From: an uncultured Porphyromonadaceae bacterium
GTDB lineage: Bacteria; Bacteroidota; Bacteroidia; Bacteroidales; Muribaculaceae
Assembly (NCBI GenBank): GCA_905212215.1
Contig: CAJMDR010000040.1
Coordinates: 1 to 10,532 of the forward strand
Length of the DNA stretch: 10,532 bases
Reading direction: 5' to 3'
Shown here: positions 1 to 6,289 of the stretch, piece after piece
Position numbering within the stretch: the stretch's first letter is position 1
Layout of the letters: every line of letters starts with the position of its first letter
Program-made: the position numbers and the translations under genes
The notes under the pieces: model-generated
What the model saw: the letters and a program-made list of their open reading frames with translations, nothing else
Databases searched by the model: none
Told to the model about the DNA's origin: nothing

Positions 1-605
<605 letters not shown>

Positions 606-649
606 CATAGCTCAACAGTCCCGACTCCGGGACACACTACATAACCGAT

Positions 650-702
650 AAAGAGAAACCGCCGATAATTTTTTAATTTGGCGGTTTCTCTTTGTTTTAT
701 TA
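650..702 (+). terminator. Intrinsic terminator of rpoC
   Basis: A perfect 14-bp inverted repeat (left arm 650-663 AAAGAGAAACCGCC, right arm 680-693) has a 16-nt AT-rich loop and is followed by the T-rich stretch GTTTTATTAA. It lies 44 nt after the rpoC stop and is the expected end of the rpo operon transcript. Its right half overlaps the promoter of the next gene. Confidence 0.93.
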
Positions 703-708
703 ATTTTG
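677..708 (+). promoter_or_regulatory. Bacteroidetes-type promoter for the tlpA-A/reg-A operon
   Basis: TTTG at 677-680, a 20-nt spacer and TAATTTTG at 701-708 match the Bacteroidetes sigma-ABfr consensus (TTTG at -33, TAnnTTTG at -7) exactly. The -33 element is the last three loop bases plus the first base of the right arm of the rpoC terminator hairpin. Transcription should begin a few bases after 708, giving a leader of about 90-95 nt before the ATG at 807. Confidence 0.8.
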
Positions 709-727
709 CATAGACAAGAGCCCAAAA

Positions 728-777
728 CAAACCTTTATCCTGTATGAGGGTTTGATTATTAGCAGCATAAGGGTTTG
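728..777 (+). promoter_or_regulatory. Three-copy leader element with two mutually exclusive hairpins
   Basis: The segment CAAACCTTTAT at 728-738 is complementary to two downstream copies of the same element: ATGAGGGTTTG at 744-754 (11 pairs including two G-U, 5-nt loop) and ATAAGGGTTTG at 767-777 (11 pairs including one G-U, 28-nt loop). The two downstream copies are direct repeats with a period of 23 nt, sharing AGGGTTTGATTA exactly (747-758 and 770-781). The block lies inside the predicted 5' leader of the tlpA-A/reg-A operon. It could be a leader RNA with alternative folds or a triple protein-binding site in DNA; sequence alone cannot decide. Confidence 0.5.
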
Positions 778-806
778 ATTAATAATAATAGCTCCAACAC
801 TTGACG

Positions 807-1883
807 ATGAAGAAGTTTATTTCTCTTCTGGCAGTACTGTTCGGTCTGCTACAGGGCAGAGCGGACATCTATGTTACTGCGGCGGGACAGTGGAAGGATG
901 CTCCCCTGAAAGTGAATGCTGTCAGTCTCCATGATGTGATGACTAAGAATCGCCGGGACTTGGTGCCTGCCGTCACCAATGTAAAGGTTAGAGAGCAATT
1001 CGTGATTCGCACTCCCGGGAAAGAGCCTCAACGCTACACCATATTGCTCGGCGAAGATATGGTTAAGCAATTCTATGCACAGCCCACGGACACGGTTTAT
1101 ATGAAGATAGACCGCTATGGCAACGTTACTGTTACAGGGACAGAACTATTGGATCAGGTAGCGGCCATAGAACCCGGCATCAACAAAACTATGAAGCTGT
1201 ATGAGCAGGCAGCCAACAATAACGACGAAAAGGCAGCGAGACTGTTGCTGCGATCTTTGAATACAGCCTTAGGCCGCTATGTTTCTAAACATCCGGATCA
1301 TCCGGGCGCCACATGGGCAGTATTGCAGATGGAACCTGATGAAATGGTCAAGTATGCGGCTATGCTCAAGGGTGGGGCCACTGAATGTATCATATTCCCG
1401 TTAGTGGAGAAGCTTACCGGAGTTACTCGCACCCATAACCAGCAGATGCAGAATGAACAGGAAATGGCAGCAGGTCTTAAAATGGCTCCTCTGTTCACGC
1501 TGCCTGACCTTAACGGTAAATTGGTGAAACTAAAAAATTTCAAGGGGAAATGGGTGGTGCTTGATTTCTGGGGTTCATGGTGCCAGTGGTGCATAATGGA
1601 GTTCCGCGACATGAAGAAGATGTATGCCAATTATAAAGGTAAGCTGGAGATAATAGGCATAGACTGCAATGATTCGGAAGAACATTGGCGCTCGGCAGTG
1701 AAACGGTTCCAGTTGCCATGGGTGAATGTCTACAACCGCCCGGGGAATAAAACCATTATTCGAGATTACAATATTACGGCTTTTCCTACCAAGGTATTGA
1801 TAAATCCCCAGGGCAAGATTCAGAAGATATATATAGGAGAAAATCCCGGTTTTTATACAGACCTTGCAAAATTCATAAAATAG
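807..1883 (+). CDS. Exported TlpA-like thioredoxin-fold protein (TlpA-A)
   Basis: A 358-aa protein with a signal peptide (residues 1-19, MKKFISLLAVLFGLLQGRA) that predicts export to the periplasm or outer envelope. Residues 20-220 form an N-terminal domain I do not recognise. Residues 226-358 are a TlpA/ResA-type thioredoxin fold: PDLNGK (233-238), WVVLDFWGSWCQWC with the redox pair C259/C262, GIDCND (284-289) and the cis-Pro loop AFPTKVLI with P327. Members of this family reduce or rearrange disulfides of exported proteins. The active site is WCQWC instead of the usual WCGPC or WCxPC. C194 and C287 are additional cysteines, both conserved in the paralogue at 2726-3802. I chose ATG 807 over the in-frame TTG at 801 because it begins the signal peptide directly. 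The stop is 8 nt before the regulator gene at 1892, so the two are very probably one operon. Family is sure; substrate is unknown. Confidence 0.9.
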   Translation: MKKFISLLAVLFGLLQGRADIYVTAAGQWKDAPLKVNAVSLHDVMTKNRRDLVPAVTNVKVREQFVIRTPGKEPQRYTILLGEDMVKQFYAQPTDTVYMKIDRYGNVTVTGTELLDQVAAIEPGINKTMKLYEQAANNNDEKAARLLLRSLNTALGRYVSKHPDHPGATWAVLQMEPDEMVKYAAMLKGGATECIIFPLVEKLTGVTRTHNQQMQNEQEMAAGLKMAPLFTLPDLNGKLVKLKNFKGKWVVLDFWGSWCQWCIMEFRDMKKMYANYKGKLEIIGIDCNDSEEHWRSAVKRFQLPWVNVYNRPGNKTIIRDYNITAFPTKVLINPQGKIQKIYIGENPGFYTDLAKFIK

Positions 1884-1891
1884 TACAAAGT

Positions 1892-2590
1892 ATGGATTGC
1901 GATACCACACATATCTACAGACCTTTGGGTGGCGAATACCGAGAGTTGATACACAAGCTCATCAATAGCGAGGGGCGTTATACCATCTCCGTCCCTTTGA
2001 TAGACCATATCATATCACTCTCAGACAGCCTTGTTCTCCGCAACGGAGAGGCATTGATTGAATATGGAGTCAAGAACGCTGATTTCTATGTTTTGCTGAA
2101 AGGGATATTAAGGAGATTCTACTGGAACAACAAGGTAGAGGTTACGGACGCTTTTGCGGAGGAAGGAACGCAGGTACTCGATTATAATTCCTATTATTAC
2201 GACGGTGGCTGTCTGTACACTATAGAGGCTTGTACCCCGTGTCTGTTGTTGCATCTCAGCCGTAGCCATTACGATGAATTGCTTGCTACTTCGCGGGAAT
2301 TCGAACATTGGCGCCTGATGATGGCCTATAACACTCTCTGGCTGAATGACTGGAGCAAGACGGAGTACCCCGGTGATGCCAAGAGTCGGTATAAGGCGCT
2401 GATGACAAACCGCCCTACTATTTTGCATAATGTTCCGTTGAAGGTTATTGCTTCATATTTAGGCATGAGTCCTAACTATCTCAGCAACCTGCGCAATGAG
2501 ATTTTCAGGGAAGAGAAGGAAGCTAAAGGGTTGGCGCCTTATGACCACAGCCTGCGGTCAGCGCAGGACGATAACCCAGGTGAAGAATGA
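1892..2590 (+). CDS. Crp/Fnr-superfamily transcriptional regulator (Reg-A)
   Basis: A 232-aa cytoplasmic regulator. Residues about 25-125 look like a cNMP-binding-type beta-roll (for example NGEALIEYGVKNADFYVLLKGILRRFYW), and the C-terminal part has a helix-turn-helix in VPLKVIASYLGMSPNYLSNL (181-200). I do not see the G-E...R phosphate-binding cassette of cAMP-binding Crp, so the ligand is unknown, as for many Bacteroidetes members. Four cysteines occur, C3, C107, C114 and C117; three of them lie in GGCLYTIEACTPC at the end of the roll, and a three-cysteine cluster in the same place is also present in the paralogue Reg-B. No Fe-S ligand pattern of Fnr is evident. The gene follows tlpA-A by 8 nt. 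After the HTH the protein carries about 20 residues more than Reg-B (KEAKGLAPYDHSLRSAQDD...), encoded by a stretch with inverted repeats. The superfamily is secure; target genes are not known, but its own operon and neighbours are candidates. Confidence 0.86.
   Translation: MDCDTTHIYRPLGGEYRELIHKLINSEGRYTISVPLIDHIISLSDSLVLRNGEALIEYGVKNADFYVLLKGILRRFYWNNKVEVTDAFAEEGTQVLDYNSYYYDGGCLYTIEACTPCLLLHLSRSHYDELLATSREFEHWRLMMAYNTLWLNDWSKTEYPGDAKSRYKALMTNRPTILHNVPLKVIASYLGMSPNYLSNLRNEIFREEKEAKGLAPYDHSLRSAQDDNPGEE
2543..2567 (+). repeat. Overlapping inverted repeats in the 3' end of reg-A
   Basis: CCTGCG (2551-2556) and CGCAGG (2562-2567) form a perfect 6-bp stem with a 5-nt loop. An overlapping near-palindrome, GACCACAG-C-CTGCGGTC (2543-2559), has one mismatch. 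Both lie in the part of reg-A coding the C-terminal extension that Reg-B lacks. They may belong to a dispersed palindromic repeat; I cannot test this without the genome. Confidence 0.4.
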
Positions 2591-2655
2591 CGACTGCCAA
2601 TTATTTGTGCCTCTCTCTGTATTTGTTCTTACTATACAAGTAGCAACTTTTTTTG

Positions 2656-2695
2656 TAGAAACTGAAAAGGCTGTGCCATTGTTGTGACACAGCCT
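2656..2695 (-). terminator. Terminator of tlpA-B
   Basis: AGGCTGTG (2668-2675) and CACAGCCT (2688-2695) form an 8-bp stem with a 12-nt loop. Read on the minus strand the hairpin is followed by TTTTCAGTTTCT, a T-rich tail, which makes it a terminator for tlpA-B ending at 2726. On the plus strand there is no T-run after it, so its use for the convergent reg-A gene is doubtful. No better terminator for reg-A is seen in 2591-2667. Confidence 0.65.
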
Positions 2696-2725
2696 CGTAT
2701 TGTGGTTGACTCTCTGATTGTCCGG

Positions 2726-3802
2726 TTACTTGATGAGGTTCTCAAGGTCGGTGTAGAAAGCGGGGTCTTCGCCTACATATATCTTCTGAATCTTTCCCTT
2801 GGGGTTTACAAGTACTTTGGTAGGGAAAGCCTGAACACCGTAAGCGCTCATCACACCGCCTTTGGTATCAGCATTGTAGAGGTTCACCCAGGGAAGTTCA
2901 TATTTCTTCACGGCGGCACGCCAGTTTGCTTCCGGGTCATTGCAGTCAATGCCTATGACCTCGAGTTTGCCCTTATACTTGGCATAGGTGTCTTTCAGTC
3001 CGGGGAAGCCTTTTATGCACCAGATGCACCAGGAACCCCAGAAGTCAATCACAACCCATTTGCCTTTGAAGCTGCTGAGCTTTACCATCTTGCCGTTGAG
3101 GTCGGGCAGGGAGAAGTCAGGAGCCTTGGCATGAGAGTCTTCCAGTTCCTGCTGATGTTTCTCGGCTTCAACGCGCGCCTTTGCGCTCTCTATGTTCTTC
3201 TGGAGCAAGGGATAGAGCAGGCATGTCGTGGCATCGCCGGTAAGGGTGGGTGCATATTGAAGCAGCTCTTCGGTGTCCATCTGCATAACGGCCCAGGTAG
3301 CACCGCGCTGGTCGGGATAGGCCTTTACGTAATCGACGAGAATCTTGTTGTATGCTTTCTCCGCAACTTCGGCAGCTGCTTCATCGTTGCTTTCAGCAGC
3401 CTTGCGGTAAGCTTTCATTGGCTCTGTGAGCTGTTGTTGCAGCACAGCCACCTGGTCGAGCATAGGAGTGCCGGTTATCATCGTCTCACCCTCTGCGCTG
3501 ATGGAAATGTTGATGTTGTCGGTGGGCCGGGCGAAGAAACGCACAGGACGCATGTCGCCTACGGTGAGAGTGTATCGCTGAGGCTCGGTGCCGGGAGTAG
3601 CGAGCAGGAAGTCGGGCGACATCACTGCTTCAAACATCACCGGAGTAATGTCTTTGCGGCTCTTTGTGAGGAGGTCGTTGATACTTACGGCTTCCACTTT
3701 GACGGGTTTCCCTGCCAATGCTGGAGAAGCGCTGAAGCGGAAATCAGCACTGGCGGTTGCCACGGATGCCAGAACGAGTCCGGCAAGGATTAATCTCTTC
3801 AT
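2726..3802 (-). CDS. Exported TlpA-like thioredoxin-fold protein (TlpA-B)
   Basis: A 358-aa paralogue of TlpA-A in the opposite orientation. The signal peptide is residues 1-19 (MKRLILAGLVLASVATASA, Ala-x-Ala cleavage). The N-terminal domain (20-220) is of unknown function; the thioredoxin domain (226-358) contains PDLNGK, WVVIDFWGSWCIWC with C259/C262, GIDCND and AFPTKVLV with cis-Pro P327. C194 and C287 match TlpA-A. By eye the two proteins align over the whole length without a gap, about two thirds identical in the thioredoxin domain and less in the N-terminal domain. A longer frame opens at 3865, but that ATG lies inside the promoter, between the -33 and -7 boxes, and the signal peptide would be buried; ATG 3802 is the real start. 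The gene has its own promoter (3835-3866) and terminator, so it appears monocistronic. Likely role: thiol-disulfide exchange in the envelope; substrate unknown. Confidence 0.9.
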   Translation of the reverse strand: MKRLILAGLVLASVATASADFRFSASPALAGKPVKVEAVSINDLLTKSRKDITPVMFEAVMSPDFLLATPGTEPQRYTLTVGDMRPVRFFARPTDNINISISAEGETMITGTPMLDQVAVLQQQLTEPMKAYRKAAESNDEAAAEVAEKAYNKILVDYVKAYPDQRGATWAVMQMDTEELLQYAPTLTGDATTCLLYPLLQKNIESAKARVEAEKHQQELEDSHAKAPDFSLPDLNGKMVKLSSFKGKWVVIDFWGSWCIWCIKGFPGLKDTYAKYKGKLEVIGIDCNDPEANWRAAVKKYELPWVNLYNADTKGGVMSAYGVQAFPTKVLVNPKGKIQKIYVGEDPAFYTDLENLIK

Positions 3803-3834
3803 ATAGTTGTTTTTGTGAGTTTCTGAAAGATTAG

Positions 3835-3866
3835 CAAAGGTAATCAAATTTTGCATCGCTTCCAAA
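3835..3866 (-). promoter_or_regulatory. Bacteroidetes-type promoter of tlpA-B
   Basis: On the minus strand TTTG (3866-3863), a spacer of exactly 20 nt and TACCTTTG (3842-3835) match the Bacteroidetes consensus fully. Transcription should start about 5-10 nt beyond 3835, leaving a short leader of roughly 25-30 nt before the ATG at 3802. The octamer TTTGATTA (3848-3841), shared with the leader repeats of tlpA-A, runs into the -7 box. Confidence 0.85.
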
Positions 3867-3894
3867 TCAATTGGCCGACTTGTACGGTCCTACA

Positions 3895-3938
3895 TCAATA
3901 ACAAAGCCTGACCGGAGATGTTTGTTCCCGGTCAGGCT
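3895..3938 (-). terminator. Intrinsic terminator of the LRR protein gene
   Basis: AGCCTGACCGG (3905-3915) and CCGGTCAGGCT (3928-3938) form a perfect 11-bp GC-rich stem with a 12-nt loop. On the minus strand it is followed by TTTGTTATT, a fitting T-tract. It lies between the stop of the LRR gene (4003) and the promoter of tlpA-B (3866) and so separates the two transcription units. Confidence 0.88.
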
Positions 3939-3958
3939 CTGGAAATATGTTTCTATGG

Positions 3959-4006
3959 CTTAGAGGTTGTTTAAAAATTCACTTTTATTTTTAATCAACC
4001 TCTTAG
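3959..4006 (-). repeat. Long AT-rich inverted repeat overlapping the LRR gene stop codon
   Basis: Arms 3959-3978 and 3987-4006 pair over 20 positions with two mismatches (T-T at 3961/4004 and at 3970/3995), around the 8-nt loop TCACTTTT. The TAA stop of the LRR gene (4005-4003) is inside the right arm. Neither side is followed by a proper T-tract, and a conventional terminator lies 21 nt further on, so this is not simply the transcript terminator. It may stabilise the 3' end of the mRNA or be a dispersed element. Confidence 0.7.
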
Positions 4007-6132
4007 ATTGCCACTTTGAATACCTTGTCGCCTACAGTAACAATGTAGATTCCTTTTGAAAGATTCGAAATCTCGGTTGCCGTTCCGGAATAGATGATTG
4101 TTCCGGCGGTGGTGTAGACGTTGACGGTGAGGGCTTCGGGAGCCGTGACTGTGATTGAACCGGCACCGGAAGTAACGGTTATCATGTTGCCGTCAGCATC
4201 AATGCCGTTGACGTCAAGTCTTGCATCTTCGTTGATGTTCTTGAAGTTTTTCCAACCATCAGCTGCGCTGTAAGCCGTCTTGCAGTTCTCAGGCACATAC
4301 AAGGTGCCGTTGGTGTAAGTCTTAGCAGCGAATGCATCCTGTCCGATATAGCAGGGTTTCTTCATGTTGGCTGTAACGGTCAGCAGGTTCGAAGACATGC
4401 TTGTGGGATAAGGTATGCAGAAGAAAGCCTGATCACCGATATATTCGAGAGTCCTTGGGAGAGTGATTTTCGAAAGACGGTTGCTGTAGAAGAAAGCCTG
4501 ATAGCCGATTGTGCGAAGATGACGCGGGAGTTTGATGGAATCCAGGCTGGAGCAGTTCATGAAAGAGCCTTCCGGAAGGTCGGTGATGGCATCGGGAAGT
4601 TCTATTGTCTTCAGTCCGCTGCATTGCTGCCATACGCCAACACCTAATTTTGAAATGTTTTCGTGGAGGATGACACTTTGCAGTCTGGAACAGCTTGCGA
4701 AACAGCCACCTTCGATTTCAGTAACAGAGGTGGGTACGGTGTACGATGTTTCCGTCAGTCCGGAAGGATAGGTTTTCAGTACCTTGAAATCTTTGGAGAA
4801 AAGTACACCATCCTTGCTGGCAAAATAGGGGTTGGCATCTACCACGTTTATCGCTTTCAGCGAGGTACACTGTGCAAAAGCACGGCGACCAATGTAGGAC
4901 ACGTTGGCACCTATGGTAACTTCGGGGACTTTGTTGGAACCGATGAAGGCACCATCGCCGATATAGGTCAGTGATGCGGGCAGATTGATAGCCTTGAGCT
5001 TGGTAGGAGTCTGGAAGCCCAGCATGTTGATGCGTTTCAGTGTGGAGGGGAGTTTGATATATTGCAGGTATCCCATTCCGGAGAATGCCATGGTGTCGAC
5101 GAGCTCTATGCCTTCGGCTATTTCCAGCTTCGGGAAGGCACTTCCTGTGAATGCACTTCTTCCTATGAACTTGATGTTAGCAGGGATAAAGAGTGTGGAA
5201 TCGATAGTTTTGTATGCACTGCCGCCGAAGCTCTCGAAGGCATTAGCTTCGATTCTCTCCACCGAAGAGTTGATAGTGAGCTTCTCGGCTTTAGAAATCC
5301 AGGCAAAGCTGAAAGGAGCTATGTTGCGTAGTCCTCCGGTTTCTACCGAAGGTATGTTCCTGCACTGTGCGAATCCCCATTCGCCTATGCTGGTTACTCT
5401 TGCGGGAATCACCAGAGGGGTGGTGAGGCTCAGGCAGCTCCAGAAGGCATGGTGACCTATGGCCACAACGCTTTCCGGCAGGCTGATAGTAGTGGCTGTG
5501 GAGTAACGCGGATGCATGAGGAAGATCTTTCCGTCTTTGCTGAGAATGTCGCCGTTCACAGCCTTATACTTTGGGTTATTCTCGTCTACGGTGTAGCTTG
5601 CCAGGTTGCTGCAGTTGTAGAATGCCGTTGGGTCAAGGCTGTCAACTGAAGCAGGAATGTTGACGGTGGTCATCGTCAGGCCCACAGCCTGCTTGCCTAT
5701 GAACTTCACGTTTGGAGGCAACTTGAAGCCTGTCAGTCCTGCCAGCGAACTGATGGCCTGTTCTTCCAATCTTTCTATGCCGGTGCCCAAGTCGAGATGG
5801 GTGAGATAGCGGCACAGGGATAAGGCATTGCTCTCGATAACCTTAACCGTGTTGGGGAGGGTCAGAGACTTGACGTTGATGGAGTAGAAAGTGCGCGGTG
5901 CTACTCCGGTTACTGTCCATTGTGTTCCCTGGTGTGTAACAGTGGCTGGCACAACGATTGTGTCGGCTTTGTAACGGGTGTCGGAGGTGTTGGGATTGCA
6001 TACGTATACAGTATGCCCGGCTTGGTCGTGAATCTTGTAGTACAGTTCATCGACGATGAAGTCGTAGGGTTCAGCCGCAAACGCGAGAACCGGTGCCAGG
6101 AGGCTGACGAGAAGGGGTAAAAGTTTCCTCAT
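4003..6132 (-). CDS. BspA-type leucine-rich-repeat exported protein with C-terminal sorting-like domain
   Basis: A 709-aa exported protein. Residues 1-19 are a signal peptide (MRKLLPLLVSLLAPVLAFA). From about 70 to 600 it consists of BspA/Treponema-type LRR_5 repeats of about 23 residues, with the recurring pattern L-x-I-x-L-P-x-x-L-x-x-I-G-x-x-A-F-x-x-C-x-x-L (for example SLTYIGDGAFIGSNKVPEV, 387-405). Two typical interruptions of the solenoid occur at 181-208 and 430-458 (VDANPYFASKDGVLFSKD). A short cap with LYVPENCKTAYSAADGWKNF (611-630) follows. Residues 650-709 (TVNVYTTAGTIIYSG...ISNLSKGIYIVTVGDKVFKV) resemble the type-A sorting domain of type IX secretion substrates, ending in a Lys-containing strand. 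Such proteins act as surface adhesins or in protein binding in Bacteroidetes. The gene has a separate -7 element, a leader with two hairpins and its own terminator. Family is secure; ligand and final location (surface or periplasm) are uncertain because type IX genes are not in the window. Confidence 0.92.
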   Translation of the reverse strand: MRKLLPLLVSLLAPVLAFAAEPYDFIVDELYYKIHDQAGHTVYVCNPNTSDTRYKADTIVVPATVTHQGTQWTVTGVAPRTFYSINVKSLTLPNTVKVIESNALSLCRYLTHLDLGTGIERLEEQAISSLAGLTGFKLPPNVKFIGKQAVGLTMTTVNIPASVDSLDPTAFYNCSNLASYTVDENNPKYKAVNGDILSKDGKIFLMHPRYSTATTISLPESVVAIGHHAFWSCLSLTTPLVIPARVTSIGEWGFAQCRNIPSVETGGLRNIAPFSFAWISKAEKLTINSSVERIEANAFESFGGSAYKTIDSTLFIPANIKFIGRSAFTGSAFPKLEIAEGIELVDTMAFSGMGYLQYIKLPSTLKRINMLGFQTPTKLKAINLPASLTYIGDGAFIGSNKVPEVTIGANVSYIGRRAFAQCTSLKAINVVDANPYFASKDGVLFSKDFKVLKTYPSGLTETSYTVPTSVTEIEGGCFASCSRLQSVILHENISKLGVGVWQQCSGLKTIELPDAITDLPEGSFMNCSSLDSIKLPRHLRTIGYQAFFYSNRLSKITLPRTLEYIGDQAFFCIPYPTSMSSNLLTVTANMKKPCYIGQDAFAAKTYTNGTLYVPENCKTAYSAADGWKNFKNINEDARLDVNGIDADGNMITVTSGAGSITVTAPEALTVNVYTTAGTIIYSGTATEISNLSKGIYIVTVGDKVFKVAI

Positions 6133-6162
6133 AGTGGAATAGGTTTGGTGTTAGAACTATGC

Positions 6163-6222
6163 GAAGTGATAAAATAATATGAATCACTTCAATGTTTTGA
6201 TTCATGCTTGAAACATGAATCA
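6163..6222 (-). promoter_or_regulatory. Two-hairpin leader of the LRR gene
   Basis: Two inverted repeats lie in the predicted 5' leader. The first has arms TGATTCATG (6198-6206) and CATGAATCA (6214-6222), 9 perfect pairs with a 7-nt loop. The second has arms GAAGTGAT (6163-6170) and ATCACTTC (6183-6190), 8 perfect pairs with a 12-nt loop. On the minus strand GTGATTCAT occurs in both (at 6223-6215 and 6187-6179). They may be RNA hairpins or paired operator sites. Confidence 0.55.
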
Positions 6223-6226
6223 CCGG

Positions 6227-6234
6227 CAAAGTTA
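6227..6234 (-). promoter_or_regulatory. -7 element of the LRR gene promoter
   Basis: TAACTTTG on the minus strand (6234-6227) matches TAnnTTTG. There is no TTTG at the -33 distance (6255-6258 reads AGGT), so the promoter may be weak or need an activator. The predicted leader is about 90 nt. Confidence 0.55.
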
Positions 6235-6289
6235 AAGGCTAAAATAGTAAAGAGACCTACGATATCTTAAGAAATGAATAAAATTGTAT

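Noticed and set aside
728..750. Similarity of the tlpA-A leader (CAAACCT...TCC...TATGAGG) to the LRR gene start region near 6146-6127
   Set aside because: Needs gaps and is too short to distinguish from chance; I could not extend it on either side.
744..755. Leader micro-ORF ATG AGG GTT TGA in the tlpA-A leader
   Set aside because: Three codons only and part of the repeat; no sign of attenuation codons or a coupled terminator.
2684..3793. A 369-codon open frame on + opposite TlpA-B
   Set aside because: It mirrors the tlpA-B coding sequence, has no recognisable domain or promoter, and the minus strand encodes a signal peptide and complete thioredoxin motifs.
4985..5455. Open frames on + inside the LRR gene
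   Set aside because: They are antisense shadows of the repeated LRR codons; no start signals or family features.
4003..6132. Tandem DNA repeats in the LRR gene
   Set aside because: The repeat is seen at the protein level; the nucleotide copies are strongly diverged and do not form a DNA repeat array or CRISPR.
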